A stretch of DNA of 64,000 nucleotides, taken from NCBI GenBank assembly GCA_022605405.1, contig JABYQQ010000012.1:496001-560000 (forward strand). Reading direction: 5' to 3'. The notes beneath the pieces were generated by a model. The model did no database searches, was not told the DNA's origin, and saw nothing but the letters and a program-made list of their open reading frames with translations. Positions 21,657 to 33,995 of the stretch are shown here, in pieces. Each line of letters starts with the position of its first letter. The stretch's first letter is position 1. This DNA comes from Earliella scabrosa (Eukaryota; Basidiomycota; Agaricomycetes; Polyporales; Polyporaceae). Made by a program: the position numbers and the translations under genes.

Positions 21657-24600
21657 TGCAATATACATTCATGACCGATTGGCTCCCCATCGTCCCTCGT
21701 TACGACCTCCAGCCTTCTAGGCCATGACCATCTCGATTGCACTGTAGACTCAGATCCGCACCGATCCCACAGCCCATCCTCTGTCTTGTGTATTCTATGC
21801 CGAACCGGTCTGGACCAGGCCGTTCGTTGTTTCCTCCCCACACCACATCGCCCGTCCCGATCTCATCCTCCCTACGTGTCTCCGTAGATGCTAAGTTTTA
21901 TGCTTGTTGTTGCTGGATCATTTTTCTCCAATACGTCCTTCCTTTGGCTCGTGGCTCGGTCCTCGTCCCCGCCCCTCCGTCGTCGTCGTCCTGTCTGGAC
22001 CGTTTATCGTGCATCATCTGTTCCCATCCCCCCTTACTTCACTGCTTCCTCCGTGCTCCACAACAGCACATGCCCGCTCACTTCACTCGGGCCCCCTAAC
22101 ACGGTACTCGAGGGCGCGTCGGACATTCCCTCTGATCCTCATCCTCCAGATGAGCCTGAGCCTGCGCCCGCCAGCGTAGACGCAGTGTATATACCGCCTA
22201 TACTTATCCGTACGTGTACAACTAGGTAATCATCGTGTTCGTCCTCGGGATTGTACAAATACAACTTCATGTATACATTGTGCATCGTGCTCGCCTCCTC
22301 CGTCTCGTCGTTCTCGCACCCACCCCACCTCGCCCGGGATCCCCTGCAGCTGCCTCTAGGCCCTCACCGGCACCTTCGCCATGGACATACAGAACCACAT
22401 GGCCGCCACGCCACGTCGAGAGGTCGCCGGAGAAGACACGCAAGAGAGTTGGTGGATTTTGACGAGGTCGAGCCCACGGGCCGACCTCGGGGAGCCACCC
22501 GCGAATCAACTCGAGAGGTCCACTCAACGCCCGCGCGGGCGCAATAGCACATAGATGCGCAGTCAAGACCACATACCGGGACAGTCCGGGGCGTGCATGC
22601 GTGACCATCCAGCAACGAGTGACGGCCACCAAATATTCGAGTCTTCCCTCCGACTCCGGCTCACGGGACGCGCGGGCGTACGGGGGTTTAGTGTGGCGCG
22701 CGCGAACTCCAGCGCTGCCAGTCTGCCAGTGCCAGTGTGGGCTGGCGTATGTCGCGTTCGTCAATTCGGGTCAGAGCTAGGCTGCCTTTGGCACTTGCCC
22801 ATGCGCGATCCGCGCGAGGGAGCGGCGGGCCCGTCTGGACACCCCTGCTTGTGAACCCGGGGGCCACCGCTATGGTACTCGCACTGGCGCATCTGACATG
22901 CGCGACCCAACCGTCCGAAGCCAGTGGGCCCATCGCGCGTCTGGATCCGCGGCTCCCACCTTCTCACCCCTCTCACCCTCTCACCCGCTCACCCTCTCCC
23001 CACACCCCCCATGCGCACATTGCGCGCGCAATGTCCGGCCCAGGGCTGAGATCGTGATTCGCCCGCTTGGCTCGAGTGGATCGGCGTGCACGCGTGTCCA
23101 CGAGGGCGCGAACGAAGGTTCAAAACGTTCGGCACTTCAGCGCTTCGGCGTTCGTGGATCCAGACGCGTCCGTCCGACGGTCCGAAACGTTCACGGCGAG
23201 GTGTGGGTGCGGGTCGATGACGCAGCAGCCAATGCGCGCGCGTGCGGCGGGTGGGCCCGGGAGACGCACACAAGTACATCATCGAGGGGGGCTTCGCAGC
23301 GCTTCTCGCTCAGGCCAGGGCCCAGAGGGGTCTGTCTGGGAAAGACGAGCCGGGGAAGCGAGGGACTCAGAGAGACGGGTTGGCAAAGGGAGGGTGCGCC
23401 CAGGTCGGTCTGCTGGAACGACGTACGTTAAGGAGCCCGCCGCCAGCCAGCTGAGCCGCGGGGGAATGGGGTGGTCTGGAGTCTAGACGTGCCACCGCGA
23501 GTATGTGGATGGGCGCGAGCCCGAGTCTCGCTCGAGTTTTCGGGGGGCACGCCGTGGACAGAGAGACGCGTCGGCCTAGGATGGCGATCCCCGGGATTGT
23601 GGTTCGCGATGGTGTCCGTGACACCGTGGTGGAGGAGCTGGATCCGGACGGCGGCAGCTGTGGACATATGTACACGGCATGCGGGACCGTTGGGTTTTGC
23701 GGGATCGTGGAAATGTAGGACCGAGTTGGACGTTTTGAGGCTGCGCGGGGCCTGCGCCGGAGTCCGCTATGTAGCTGCAGATGGGTAATATCGAGTATTA
23801 GCCTATGTCACGAACGGCGAAGGCCGGGGTGTCGTCAAGAGGCAACCTGTATCCCGCAGCGCCGCCGTGCGGGGTTACTGGCCGTTGCGAAGGGCATTGC
23901 AGGCATTCCAGCAATTGTGGGACCCAAGTGCTGTCACGCCTCGCTCATTTGGAGAGTGACCTGAGAAGGATAGCTGACGCAAGGATGAGCCGGGTTAAGT
24001 TGGGTATCTAGCAGGCGGTGTGGATACTTACTAGATATACTGATTCGAGGTACGGTCCTCGGCACGGCAAATTGATTGATGCCCGTGAGCCTGGGACGCC
24101 GGCGGCAAGTGCTCGCGGGTGAGAGCTTGAGAGAGCACCGCTTTGGGCGCAAGAGCCAGAATGAGGACAAGGAGGTGGAGAGCGATGCTGGGGGGCAGGG
24201 CGAGGAGGGCGCAGGACGTCCGAGCGGGATCGGGAACATGGGCCGGCGCCCAGTCCGGCGGCAGGTTGCTGTGAGGCCTGCCAAATCGGGGTCAGCCACA
24301 CCGAGGACCATTTGTAGCAGCTCGACGTCTGCTCACTACAGCCTCCGTCGCGCGGTCCGCTCCGACCGTCCGAGCTCCGTTCCCCGTGCGTGCGTCATCC
24401 AAGTCCCCGCCAAGGTTCGCGCGTCGCTCCCGGGAACAGGAACGAGAACCTGCTCACAGCGCTCGCGCGTCGGGCTCTGTCTGCAGTCGAAACTAAACTG
24501 GAGAGATACCACGGCGGATGGATTAGCGTTGGATGACTGCCGGTCAGATGGAAACGAGCTGATGAAGGGCGAGCAACGCACAACAACAGCAGCTGGCAGT

Positions 24601-25858
24601 GACGACGGTCGAGCGGTCGACCTCGATCATTGCCATAATAGCTGCCAACGCCCAGATCGGTCGACGGAACGCTGTCGTTGCGCTGTGTCTAGGTGCCCAT
24701 CGCCCCGCAGTTCCCACCGGACGAGCGTAATGGCCCACACTGCTGTTCACCGCGCAGCCAGCCAGGTCTACAGCCACTGGCCACTGTCATAGCCGACATA
24801 AGCCAATAACGCACGCACCGGTGCCCGTCCAGCCGCCGTGTGGCAGGAGCATCGAGCAAGCACGGAGGGGTGTCGCAGGTGCCGAGCTATCGCCGGGGAG
24901 GTGCGGAGACAAGTGGCATGTGCACGAGCAGCCCGAGTTTAGGGCACGGACGAGTGCTCTGATAGTTCGGGAGGGAGAAGCGTCTGCCTGCGTGCACGAG
25001 CTGGGATGCAGCACGGACGGCCGGGCAGACGGCCGCAGACACGAACCGTCGAGCGACACGTCCCGGCTGGTCAGATGCCCCCGGGCGATAGTAGATAATG
25101 CGCATGAGGCGGAGGTGCATGCAGCTCGAGAGCAGCTCGCACTCGCTGGCCCCTGCGCGTGCATGGCCGTTCCAGCGTGGCGCTGGGTGCGGGAAGAGGT
25201 GGTGAGACGGGTGGTGTGGCCCGGCTCTCGAGGCGCACTGGCCGAGCTCGAGCGGTGAATGCACTGTCCTCCGACGGTGGGCGCCAACCCACGCGGCGCC
25301 AGCGCTCGCCGTCTGTCTGCCAAATATGGGCAGTCACAACATACCGTCACAGCTGGTCACATCCTCGTCCTCCGCCGCGCCACACCGTCTGGGCTCCCCG
25401 CGGGCCCTGCGACTGGGTGGGAGAGCTGGGCGAGAGCCGGGTGCGCACGAGTGGGCCCGCGCGAGAGATAAAAGCGCGAGGCAGGGAGGAGAGCGGGAGG
25501 AAGGGAGGCGGGCGGCTGTTCAGGCTCCGCCACAGATTTGTGTTTGAGCGTGTATACCGTTATTCAGGGCTTCGCCGAACTCACGTTGCCCCCGACCGCT
25601 CTTCCCTCCCACCACCACTCTCCTCATCGCCCGTCCTTATCCCCCTCCCTCCCCTCCCGTTCCCCGTTCCCTCGAGCGATCTGCGCTCGTCCCCGCCCGA
25701 CAGCCCGCCTCTCTCCATCCGCCGCCTCGTGCGGTCGACCGGCCCTCGCTCCCGCACGAGCCCGTCTCCCACTCTCCCCCGACGCTCCCTCCATCCCATT
25801 CCCTTCCGCCATCCTCGCCCCATCGGCCTCTTGGGCCTCGCCTTCCACCTAGCCCAGG
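21657..25858. other. 4.2 kb gene-free GC-rich interval upstream of SWI1
   Basis: No ORF in either strand shows a recognisable domain, and the longer ones are Arg/Ser/Pro-biased as expected of GC-rich non-coding DNA. A pyrimidine tract of ctcaccc-type units lies at about 22965-23012, and the last 300 bp before the SWI1 ATG are C/T-rich, as in a 5' leader. The region may hold a long promoter or leader, or an unspliced non-coding RNA; nothing in the sequence decides this. Confidence 0.55.
22965..23012. repeat. pyrimidine-rich short repeat
   Basis: Imperfect tandem copies of ctcaccc / ctcaccctct are followed by a run of C and A. Low-complexity tract in the long spacer upstream of SWI1. Confidence 0.6.
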
Positions 25859-28800
25859 ATGATGCCCACCAACTACGTCGGCGGTCAACATGGCCTTCCG
25901 CAGTCGCAGCAGCAACCCGGCCCCCAGCAAGGCATGCCCAATATGGGGGCGCTTGACCAGGCTCGGTTATGGCAGATTCAGCAAGCCCAGCACCAGCAGC
26001 AACAGCAGCAGCAACAGCAACTTGCTATGAGGGCGGCCCAGGGGAACAGCATGCAGCAGCAGCAGGTGCGTACATCTCCTAGTTTCCTGTCACCTTGCGT
26101 CGCGTTCCTCCCTTCCTTCCCCGTGTCAATTTTTCCTCGTCCTTGTCGGTAATCCACCTCTCGCACATCCATACACGTACCTCACCGAGCACTCCACCGA
26201 TCGCAGCCTGAGCTGGTCCCTCTCTGCACCCCATCCATCGCTCTCTCCACCGCCTTAATCTCACTTTGAAGCATTTACTCACGCCCGTCTGATTATGTCA
26301 TCCACCCGGACCGTCACATCTCTCTCCCCTTTCGCGCCTGCACATCCCGCTAACGTGTTTCTTCTCTCTTTGCTCTGAAAGATGCTAGAGTTTCTCCGCG
26401 TTCGCGGTCTCCCAACCCAACAACAGCCAATGCCCCAACAACAGCGGCAACAGCTGCCTTTTGGAGGCATGCAACAGATAGGCGCCAATGGTCCCCCTTC
26501 ATTCCCCCACGACCCCTCTCAAGGCTTGCAGAACGCCCAGCCTCCGTTTGGCAACGCCCCGGGCGGTCAGACCTTCGCCAACCCTATGCAAATGCAGGCG
26601 CTGGCTAGGAATCAGAATCCGATGTTCTCTAACCAGGGCGAATCTATGCGCCAGCTCAATCTCATGCTCGCGCAAAACCCCCAGAATCAGAATGGTATCC
26701 CTCAGAACCCTATGGCTGCCTTCCAACGACTACCTCAGTCGCAACCTCAGCAACATCCGCAACAGTCTCAGCCCTCACTCCCACAACATTCCCAGGGCAT
26801 GGGCGGTTCCCAGCTTCCACCGGGTCTCTTCGTCGGCCCGATGAATCCTTCCATGTCTTCGAATATCGCCGGGAACTTCCAGGCGAACGGGATGGCGCAA
26901 GCGCGACAGAACGGTATGATGCCGCCGCACGGTATGCAGGACAGTCAAGCGCAGCAGCAGCAGCAACGTCGACAGATCAACCTCAAGGAGCTGCACGAGA
27001 AGGCACAGCTGTTCAAGACCGCTATACAGCAGGGCGAGCTGCGTATCAAGTCATTGCAGTCGCAGCATCCAACAGGCGCGATTCCGCCCGACCACCTCGC
27101 CGAGATCAGCAAGACTCAGAAGGAGATCGATCTTCGGAGGAATGCGCTGGGTAGGATCATGCAGATTGTGCAAACCATCAACAACGGGGGCAATCCTGGC
27201 GTCGCATCTGGTGGCATGCCCCTCTCTATGAACTTGTGAGTGACTCTCGGTGCTGAAACCCGTCGCGCCTCTCTGAACGATATCTTCACAGGAATCCGCC
27301 CATACCTTCCCCCGTACCACATCCACGCGTAGCGAGCGGCGCTGCTAACCCCGCGCAAGTAGCCTGGATGCAACAGTCGGGACCGTCCACTTCTCCTGCG
27401 CATCAGTTCAACAGCCCACGTCCACCGACGGCAGGTATGCAGAACGCACATCCACAGCCTCCACCGATGAGCACGCCGCAGCTACCCCCCCAAATCATCC
27501 CACCGCACGCCAACCAGCTGGGTCAACGCACCGTCACCACTCCAATGCAGTCTCAGCACCAGATGCAGGTTCCGAACGCTGGGATGGCTCAGCAGGCTCC
27601 TGCACCATCGCCTCACAACGGGGTACCGAGTACGCTGGCAAATGGCGGGATGGGGATGGCGAACGGGCAGCAACCTCAAACAGCGATGGCCGGCTTTCCC
27701 CTCGCTCCTCTAGGTCGACCACAATTCACCCATGCGTACTTCGAACAGTGGCTGCCGAAACACATGCCGAAGGACAAGTCGATACTGCAGTTCGAGGGTC
27801 GGGAGATTGATCTGCACCAGCTGCATTGCGAGGTCATGCGCAGTGGTTCATACCGCATGGTACGCGCTCCTCTCACTTCTATCATACGCTGATGCTCATA
27901 GCGTCCTCCAGGTCAACCAGAAGGATCTGTGGCCCGTGATCGGCGCTAAGCTTGGGTTTGTCAACTTTCCTGGGACGGAGACGGAACCAGGAAGGGCCGG
28001 CCCCGCTCTTGCCGCGCATCTCGAGCACATCTACAAGGAGTTCCTCCTTGACTTCGACCAGCAGTATCTCAAGCAGCTCGTACAACATCGTCGACAGCAG
28101 ATGCAACAGCAGGTGCAGCAGCAGAAGATGGCGGCTGCCATGGACATGTCTCAGCCGAACGGCGGGTCGGTGCCCCAGTCTGTAGCAGACATCAAGGACC
28201 CCAAGTTGATCGGCGAGCTCGTCTCGTACAGCGCGTCCTCGGTCGCGGAGCTGCAGCAGCGCGGTGTTCCTCTTCACATCATCCAGCTTGTCGAGAATAA
28301 CCGCGAGCGGTTGAAGAGCATGCTTGAGACGCAGCGGAACTTCAGCCGCGGGCTCCAGAACGCGCGCGAGCAGGGCGCGGCCCAGGTGCAGCGCAATGTC
28401 TCGAATCCGATGGGCAATGGTCCCCAAGGCAGCAACCCACCGCCGATGAACGTCCCCAACGGGGCTGCACAGCATCAGAAGTACATGCCGCTCCAGACGC
28501 AGCTCATCACGATGCCGTCTTCGTACACGATGGGTCCCAACGGGCAGCCGGGACAGCCGCAGCAGGCGCAACAACAGATGGGCCCGAACGCACGACCGAC
28601 CCCCGCGCAGATGCAGAACGCGATCGAGACGGTCAAGCGGATCAAGGAGGAGAACAAGAGTGAGTCGTTTTGACACATAGCGTCTGTCCTTCGACTGACC
28701 TGCTCTCAGATGTTGGCGTCCCCAATCGCATGGTGATCATCCCCGATGGGCAGCGTATAGAGTACAACGTCACGTTCGAGAACCTGCATCGCATGATCAA

Positions 28801-30252
28801 CGAAGTGGACCAGAAGCTCCACCACTTTGCGGTCTTCATGAAGGAGGACGTGATCAAGAAGCTCGTGCTCATGGTGAGCCTTTTCGCGTGATTGGTGTCG
28901 AACGTGATTATAACTGGGTTTCGTGAAAGATCAACGCCGTTCAGACGCAACGAGACCTGCTCGCCGGCCACGGTCCGCCGAAGTACATCATGCCTCTGGA
29001 GCTCGTGAAGCAGATGATGGGCCAGGTCATCAGCGCCAACGCCATGTTCAAGCAGTGGCTCCAAGCTGCCGCGAAGAACGCCGCTCCGCAAGGTTCGCAG
29101 GGTCCGCAAGGTCCTCAAGGCCCACAAGGTCCGCAAGGTCAGCCAATGCAGGCACAACCACAACGCCTCCCTGTTCCGGCTGTCCCCCATCCGCCCGCCG
29201 TTCAGCCTCATCATCCACCAGTGCAACCTGCCCCGTCCCCCGCCGCTCATCCTGCCCATACTCCGTCAGCCGCCTCGCCTCCTGGGAGCACTCCGACCTT
29301 GAAGAAGCAAACGCCCAAGCCTACGGAGACTGCGGCGGCGACCCCGTCTCACATAGCCAATTCGCCGCAGACACCGAAGTCGCCGAAGAATAAGCCTGTT
29401 CCGAAGCCGAAGGCGCCGCCAAAGCCTCGGAAGGTGTCGAAGATATCTGCCGCCAGTGCTGCCAGTCCCTCCGCCGGTCCTTCAGAACCAAAACCGCCGG
29501 CGACGCCCGCTACACCCGTCAACGCTCCTACGCCAGACGGCTCGGCGGGTACGAAGCGGCCACGCGAAGAGGAGCCCGGACCGTCCTCTGGCGCAGCTGC
29601 TGCTCCTGCGGCGAAGAAGATCAAGACGGAGTGGGACGAGCCTGCGAGCGATGCGATTGAGAAACGGCAGGCGGAGGCGGATGCCGCGGCGAAGACGGAC
29701 GAGGATGCGGTCAAGTTTTTCGAGCAGATGTCGAGCTGGCTCAGCCAGGCCGACTCGGACGGGCTGATGAAGACGGAGATCGCGGACTCGCTGGACGAGA
29801 TCTTGAAGGCGTACCCTTCGATCACGGACGACAGCGGGTTGCCGTCATTAGCGAGCTCGAGCTTCATCGACACCATCACCGTCGGCAGCTCGTCGCCGAA
29901 GCTGGGCGGGGTCGACCCGGCGGACTTCTTCGACTTCACGTCGTACGGGCTCCCGGACGAGGAGACGGGGTCAAAAGCGGCCACTCCTGACTTGGTGCCG
30001 CCATCGTCGTCGGTGGGTCCCAGTCCAGGATCCGCGTCGGAGACTGAGGTGCATCACCCAGCCTCTACCGCCGCTGACACGGCGAAGATCGTGGACCCGA
30101 AGGCCGAGCCGGGCGACGACGCGATGCCGCAGGAGCTGTGGCGGGCGATCGACGGGGGCGAGTCTGCGTTTTACAACGCGTCGGACAGCTGGAAGTGGGA
30201 CCAGCCGATGCCCGCAGTGGACCAGCCGTGGGCGTTCTTCCCGTCGTCATAG
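25859..30252 (+). CDS. SWI1: SWI/SNF chromatin-remodelling subunit with ARID domain (SWI1-like)
   Basis: DNA-binding subunit of the SWI/SNF remodeller. Exons 25859-26065, 26382-27235, 27292-27859, 27912-28659, 28710-28873 and 28930-30252 give about 1287 residues. The N-terminal half is Gln/Met/Pro-rich with a polyQ run near residue 50. The ARID fold lies at about residues 515-600: YFEQWLPKHMPKD, GREIDLHQLHCEVMRSGSYR, QKDLWPVIGAKLGFVNFPG and LEHIYKEFLLDFDQQYLKQL. The downstream region has IIPDGQRIEYNVTFENLHRM and LELVKQMMGQVISANAMFKQ, then a Gly-Pro-Gln repeat, Pro/Ala/Lys-rich linkers, a bipartite-type KRPREE and KKIKTE basic stretch, and an acidic end. The first intron is 316 nt. A Mediator-type Gln-rich protein was considered, but the ARID motif decides for SWI1. 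Confidence 0.83.
25990..26022 (+). repeat. CAG/CAA polyglutamine tract
   Basis: Alternating CAG and CAA codons encode a run of nine Gln in the first exon of the SWI1-like gene. Confidence 0.8.
29088..29144 (+). repeat. GPQ collagen-like tandem repeat
   Basis: Nine-base units of the type GGT-CCG-CAA, each encoding Gly-Pro-Gln, are repeated in the last SWI1 exon. The third positions vary, so this is not a very recent expansion. Confidence 0.8.
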
Positions 30253-30769
30253 AAGGGCTGGGGTCCGGGAGGCAGGACGCGGGGGGTGGGGTTGGTGGGT
30301 GGTATAATGCGATGATGCATGGACAGGCCGATTGCTCTTATCTCGTAACGTATTTTCTCTGTGCTTTTAGTTTGCCGCCGCTGTGCCTGCCTCTGCCTCT
30401 CTGACCTGCGAGTACCGTTTGCGTCTGTTCTCTTCTCTCTCCTCCTCCTCCCTCTTCGTTCTCGTAATCACCCGCGCCGGATCCCGTGTCATCTCATCGT
30501 CCGTCTGTCGTCGCATCTCTGTTGTTGTTTCTTGATTATATTAGTCGCCTCCCCGCTGTGTATTTTTACTTGTCTAGCATGCTATCGATATATCACCGCT
30601 GCAGCTTCCTGGCACGCATTTACACCTCCACCGAGTCTGCCAGCGTGAACTTGCGAGACGAGCCGCGAGTAGAACGGTCTTGGCGGCGAAGATGTCATGG
30701 GCGCTTACTGCATGCTGCGGTGCCTCTGCTTGTCTTGCTCTGTTCGCGCGCACTCCCGACAAGCTCACC
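30253..30769. other. intergenic region SWI1 to AP-3 beta
   Basis: About 520 bp between tandem genes. It contains the SWI1 3' end and the promoter of the next gene, including T/C-rich stretches around 30390-30560. No other feature was seen. Confidence 0.5.
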
Positions 30770-33629
30770 ATGGCGTCACTCAATCTCAATGCCTTCACCG
30801 AGAATGCCTCTAGACTCGGGATGCGCCTCCAGGAGACGCTTTCAGAGCACACGCGCGACCTCAGCATACGCGGCTCGGGTTCAGCATACCTCGACAATCC
30901 GGAGGAGAAGGTGAAGAACATCGGAAGGCAGCTGGACTCGAACAGCGACAGGGAGAAGCTGGAGGCGATGAAGAGGCTCATTGCGGTACGTCTGCGAGCT
31001 CGCCGATGTATTCTGCGCGGCCTCAACAACCCTCGCGCGAACGCAGTTGATCTCCAAAGGGCGCAACGTCTCCGAGTTCTTCGCCCAGGTCGTCAAGAAC
31101 GTCGCGTCCCACAACCTCGAGATCCGCAAGCTGGTCTACATATACCTCCTCCGCTATGCAGAACAGGAGCCCGACCTCGCGCTGCTCTCGATCAACACGT
31201 TCCAAAAGGACTTGTCGGACCCCAACCCCCTCATCCGCGCCATGGCCCTCCGCGTCCTGTCTGGGATCAAAGTGCCCATGATCGGGAGCATAGTCATGCT
31301 CGCTATCAAGAAGTGTGCCGCGGATATCAGTCCGTACGTCCGCAAGGCCGCTGCACTAGCAATACCCAAGCTATATCAGTCAGTAGTGCTCCTCTGCGCA
31401 CCGTTATACACCAGCCAGTGACCGCGGGACAGTTTAGACTCCACTCACCAGCCTGAGCTCATCAAGGTCATCTCCACCCTTCTGAAGGACCAGTCGCCGC
31501 TCTCGATCGGCAGCGTTGCCATCGCGTTCGAGGCGGTCTGTCCCACACGACTTGACCTCCTGCACCAGCACTACAGGCGGCTGTGTAGGACGCTGATCGA
31601 CATGGATGAGTGGGGACAGGTTGACCTCATGAATTTGCTCGTCCGATACGCGCGCGTTATGCTCCCCCGGCCGTCGACGTCGAGCGGCGCAGAGGGTTCG
31701 TTGGACGTCGAGGTCGACAACGACCTGAGTTTATTGATCACGTCCTCGGAACCCCTGTTCCAATCGCACAACCCTGCTGTATGTACCTGCTCGCTATCCA
31801 GACGTCTTGAATGCTGACTGAACAACGCAGGTTGTTCTCGCTGTTGCACGGGTATTCTACTATCTGGCACCACCATCTGAGTTGCCGAAGATTGTACCGC
31901 CGCTTCTGCGTCTGCTTCATGTGTCACCAGAGGTAGAACGCGTCGTGCTCACCAATCTCGTCCTCACGTCAAAAGTTCTATCCGTAAGTCTGATGAGAAG
32001 GAGCGAAGTATCCTGCTGAACTCGGATTTTCTTACTGGGCAGGAAGTTCTTGCGAAATCCTATACTCGATTCCTCGTGCGAGCAGACGATTCTCGGCAGG
32101 TCAAGAAGGACAAGGTACAACTCTTGCGCGCAATAGTGTCTCTAGAGAACTATCCATCGCTCCTGAGGGAGTTCATCGTGAGTGGATACTGGAACTGATT
32201 CAAATTCCATGCTGCTCACACCCCGGTTCTCAAGTGCTATGCGGACGACGCGGACGACGAACTCGTCGCGGAGTCAATAGAAGGCATCGGTCACATTGCA
32301 CGCGTGGTCCCAGAATCCACGGCGCAATGTCTATCAGCCCTAATGTCGTTCATTCAGAGCAAGCACGGTAAGGTATCAATGCACTTCGTTGACGAGACGT
32401 ACTCACACATCTTACAGACGTGATCGTCACGAACGCCATCCTCGTCCTCAAGTCGCTCGTCCAAATCCGCTTGCAGCAACAGCAGAATGCCATTGCATCC
32501 GGTGCCCTGCCTCCGCACTCCTTCTCCCCAGTCGAGATCATCGCCCGTCTCGCGCGTCGCCTCGACGAAATCCGCCATCCGAAAGCACGGGCCTGCGTAC
32601 TCTGGCTGGTCGGACAATACGCTGCAGCAGCACCGGAGGAAGTCAACGGCGCTACTCATGTCGGTCCAGAGAATATCGCGTCCTGGGCCCCGGATGTACT
32701 CCGGAAGACGGCCAAGTCGTTTGCGCAAGAGGTGGGTGACTATCTCTCATGCTCTAACACTGACTCATGTTCGGCCCATGCAGACGCCCGCCGTGAAGCT
32801 GCAGATCATCACGCTGGCAGCGAAACTGCTCGTCCTGGCACCCTCTGACCGGACCATCGGCCTCCTCAACCGCTACGTCTTCTCGCTCGCCCGCTACGAC
32901 CTCAATTACGACGTGCGCGACCGGGGGCGGATGCTCAGCGCGCTCCTCGCCGGCGTGCACGCCCATCTGTACGGCGCGGGCAACGACTCGCACGAAGACG
33001 TCGGCGGCGTCGTTCTGCGACGCGAGCAAGTGCGGATGGTTCTTTTTGAGGGCAAGGCGAGCCCCGCCGAGGACAATGCGAAGGATGGTGTGTATCCTTC
33101 GGGTCTAACGTTCCCCGCTGTGGACTAATCTGTCCACACAACAGAAGACGACAGCGGGCGGTTCGGCTCGCTGGCAGCCATCACCGGCAAATGGACAGGG
33201 AGCGATAACTATCTCCCTGACTGGCTTGAGGAGGGCATCGAATCTTCACTCCGAGACACCGAAGCCGACATATCGCACGCGCCGGTGTATACCTCGCAAT
33301 CTTCTGCAGCAGCGCGTTCCATCGGGCCCTCCAGCCGGCCATCGCCAGTCGTCCTCACGCCGACTGGCGGCATTTCGCCATCAGGGTCCTTCGCCAAGCC
33401 AGAATCTGCCACGAAAGCGGCGTACATGGATCTTGACAAGTTTTACGAAGACACTGAGGAGCCCGAAGAGTCTGACGAGAGCGAGAGCGAAGATAGCGAT
33501 GGCGACGAGGACGAAAGCGAGAGCGGTGAGGAAGCGGAGTCGACAGGGGAAGAGGGGTCGGGCGACGATGACGAGGGGGAGGAGACTGAGGATGAAGAAG
33601 AACGTCGTACGCAGGGCACAACAGGGTAG
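30770..33629 (+). CDS. APL6: AP-3 adaptor complex beta subunit
   Basis: Large subunit of the AP-3 vesicle coat adaptor that sorts cargo from Golgi/endosome to the vacuole. Exons 30770-30985, 31047-31378, 31433-31778, 31831-31983, 32043-32177, 32235-32367, 32418-32731, 32784-33087 and 33145-33629 give 805 residues. The adaptin_N HEAT-type solenoid is clear: [56 protein letters not shown]-type helices, [14 protein letters not shown] and [15 protein letters not shown]. After about residue 640 comes a Ser/Pro linker and a very acidic Glu/Ser/Asp hinge ([16 protein letters not shown]), typical of beta-3. No ear domain follows. The start at 30770 has a good ATG context (caccATGG) and gives MASLNLNAF; the upstream in-frame ATG adds a Cys-rich stretch and is not favoured. 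Confidence 0.93.
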
Positions 33630-33808
33630 TTCACAACACGTGGTAGTGTGCACTTAAATACAGTATTGCTCAAGTGTTTCCGGGCAAGACCTGCAAGGGT
33701 CGTCACAGAATATCGCGTTTCGCCAGATTCTGTAGTACAGAATGGATCCATCAGGCGAGTCGACACGTGCATAACTGGACTGCCCACCGTGTTGAACGCA
33801 TGATTAAC
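33586..33808. repeat. direct repeat copy 1: AP-3 beta 3' end plus decayed CWH43 3' end
   Basis: From the last AP-3 beta codons (ctgaggatgaagaa...) through cacaacacgtggtag and aaatacag to accgtgttgaacgcatgat, this stretch resembles 39369-39602 in the same order and orientation. The part matching the last two CWH43 exons (ttctgtactacagaatc on the minus strand) is decayed and not part of a complete gene. Confidence 0.7.
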
Positions 33809-33995
33809 ACAGATGTTACTAGTCCCTGTACGCAAACACGGGCTGAATGGAGCGTTTGCTCACGATCTTGACTTCAACAAGGACAACTTTGTCGAGATGT
33901 ATGTCCCTGCCATCCCGGGTTCGGATTACTGGTGACTCGGAATTACCCTGGCCGGCATTGAGATCAATGCGGTCTAACACCAGAAGCAAGGCTGA

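Noticed and set aside
24076..25350. Two long ORFs (24076-24792 + and 24787-25350 -) in the GC-rich spacer
   Set aside because: Composition is Arg/Ser/Cys/Thr-rich as in GC-rich noise, no domain or splice pattern, and no conserved motif.
27882..28676. 264-codon minus-strand ORF inside SWI1
   Set aside because: Antisense shadow of the Gln/Met-rich SWI1 exon; Leu/Arg/His bias is the reverse complement of CAG-type codons.
33840..33940. Short + strand frame HDLDFNKDNFVEMYVPAIPG just right of repeat copy 1
   Set aside because: Looks protein-like but has no start, no upstream exon and no family; could be a relic, not supported as a gene.
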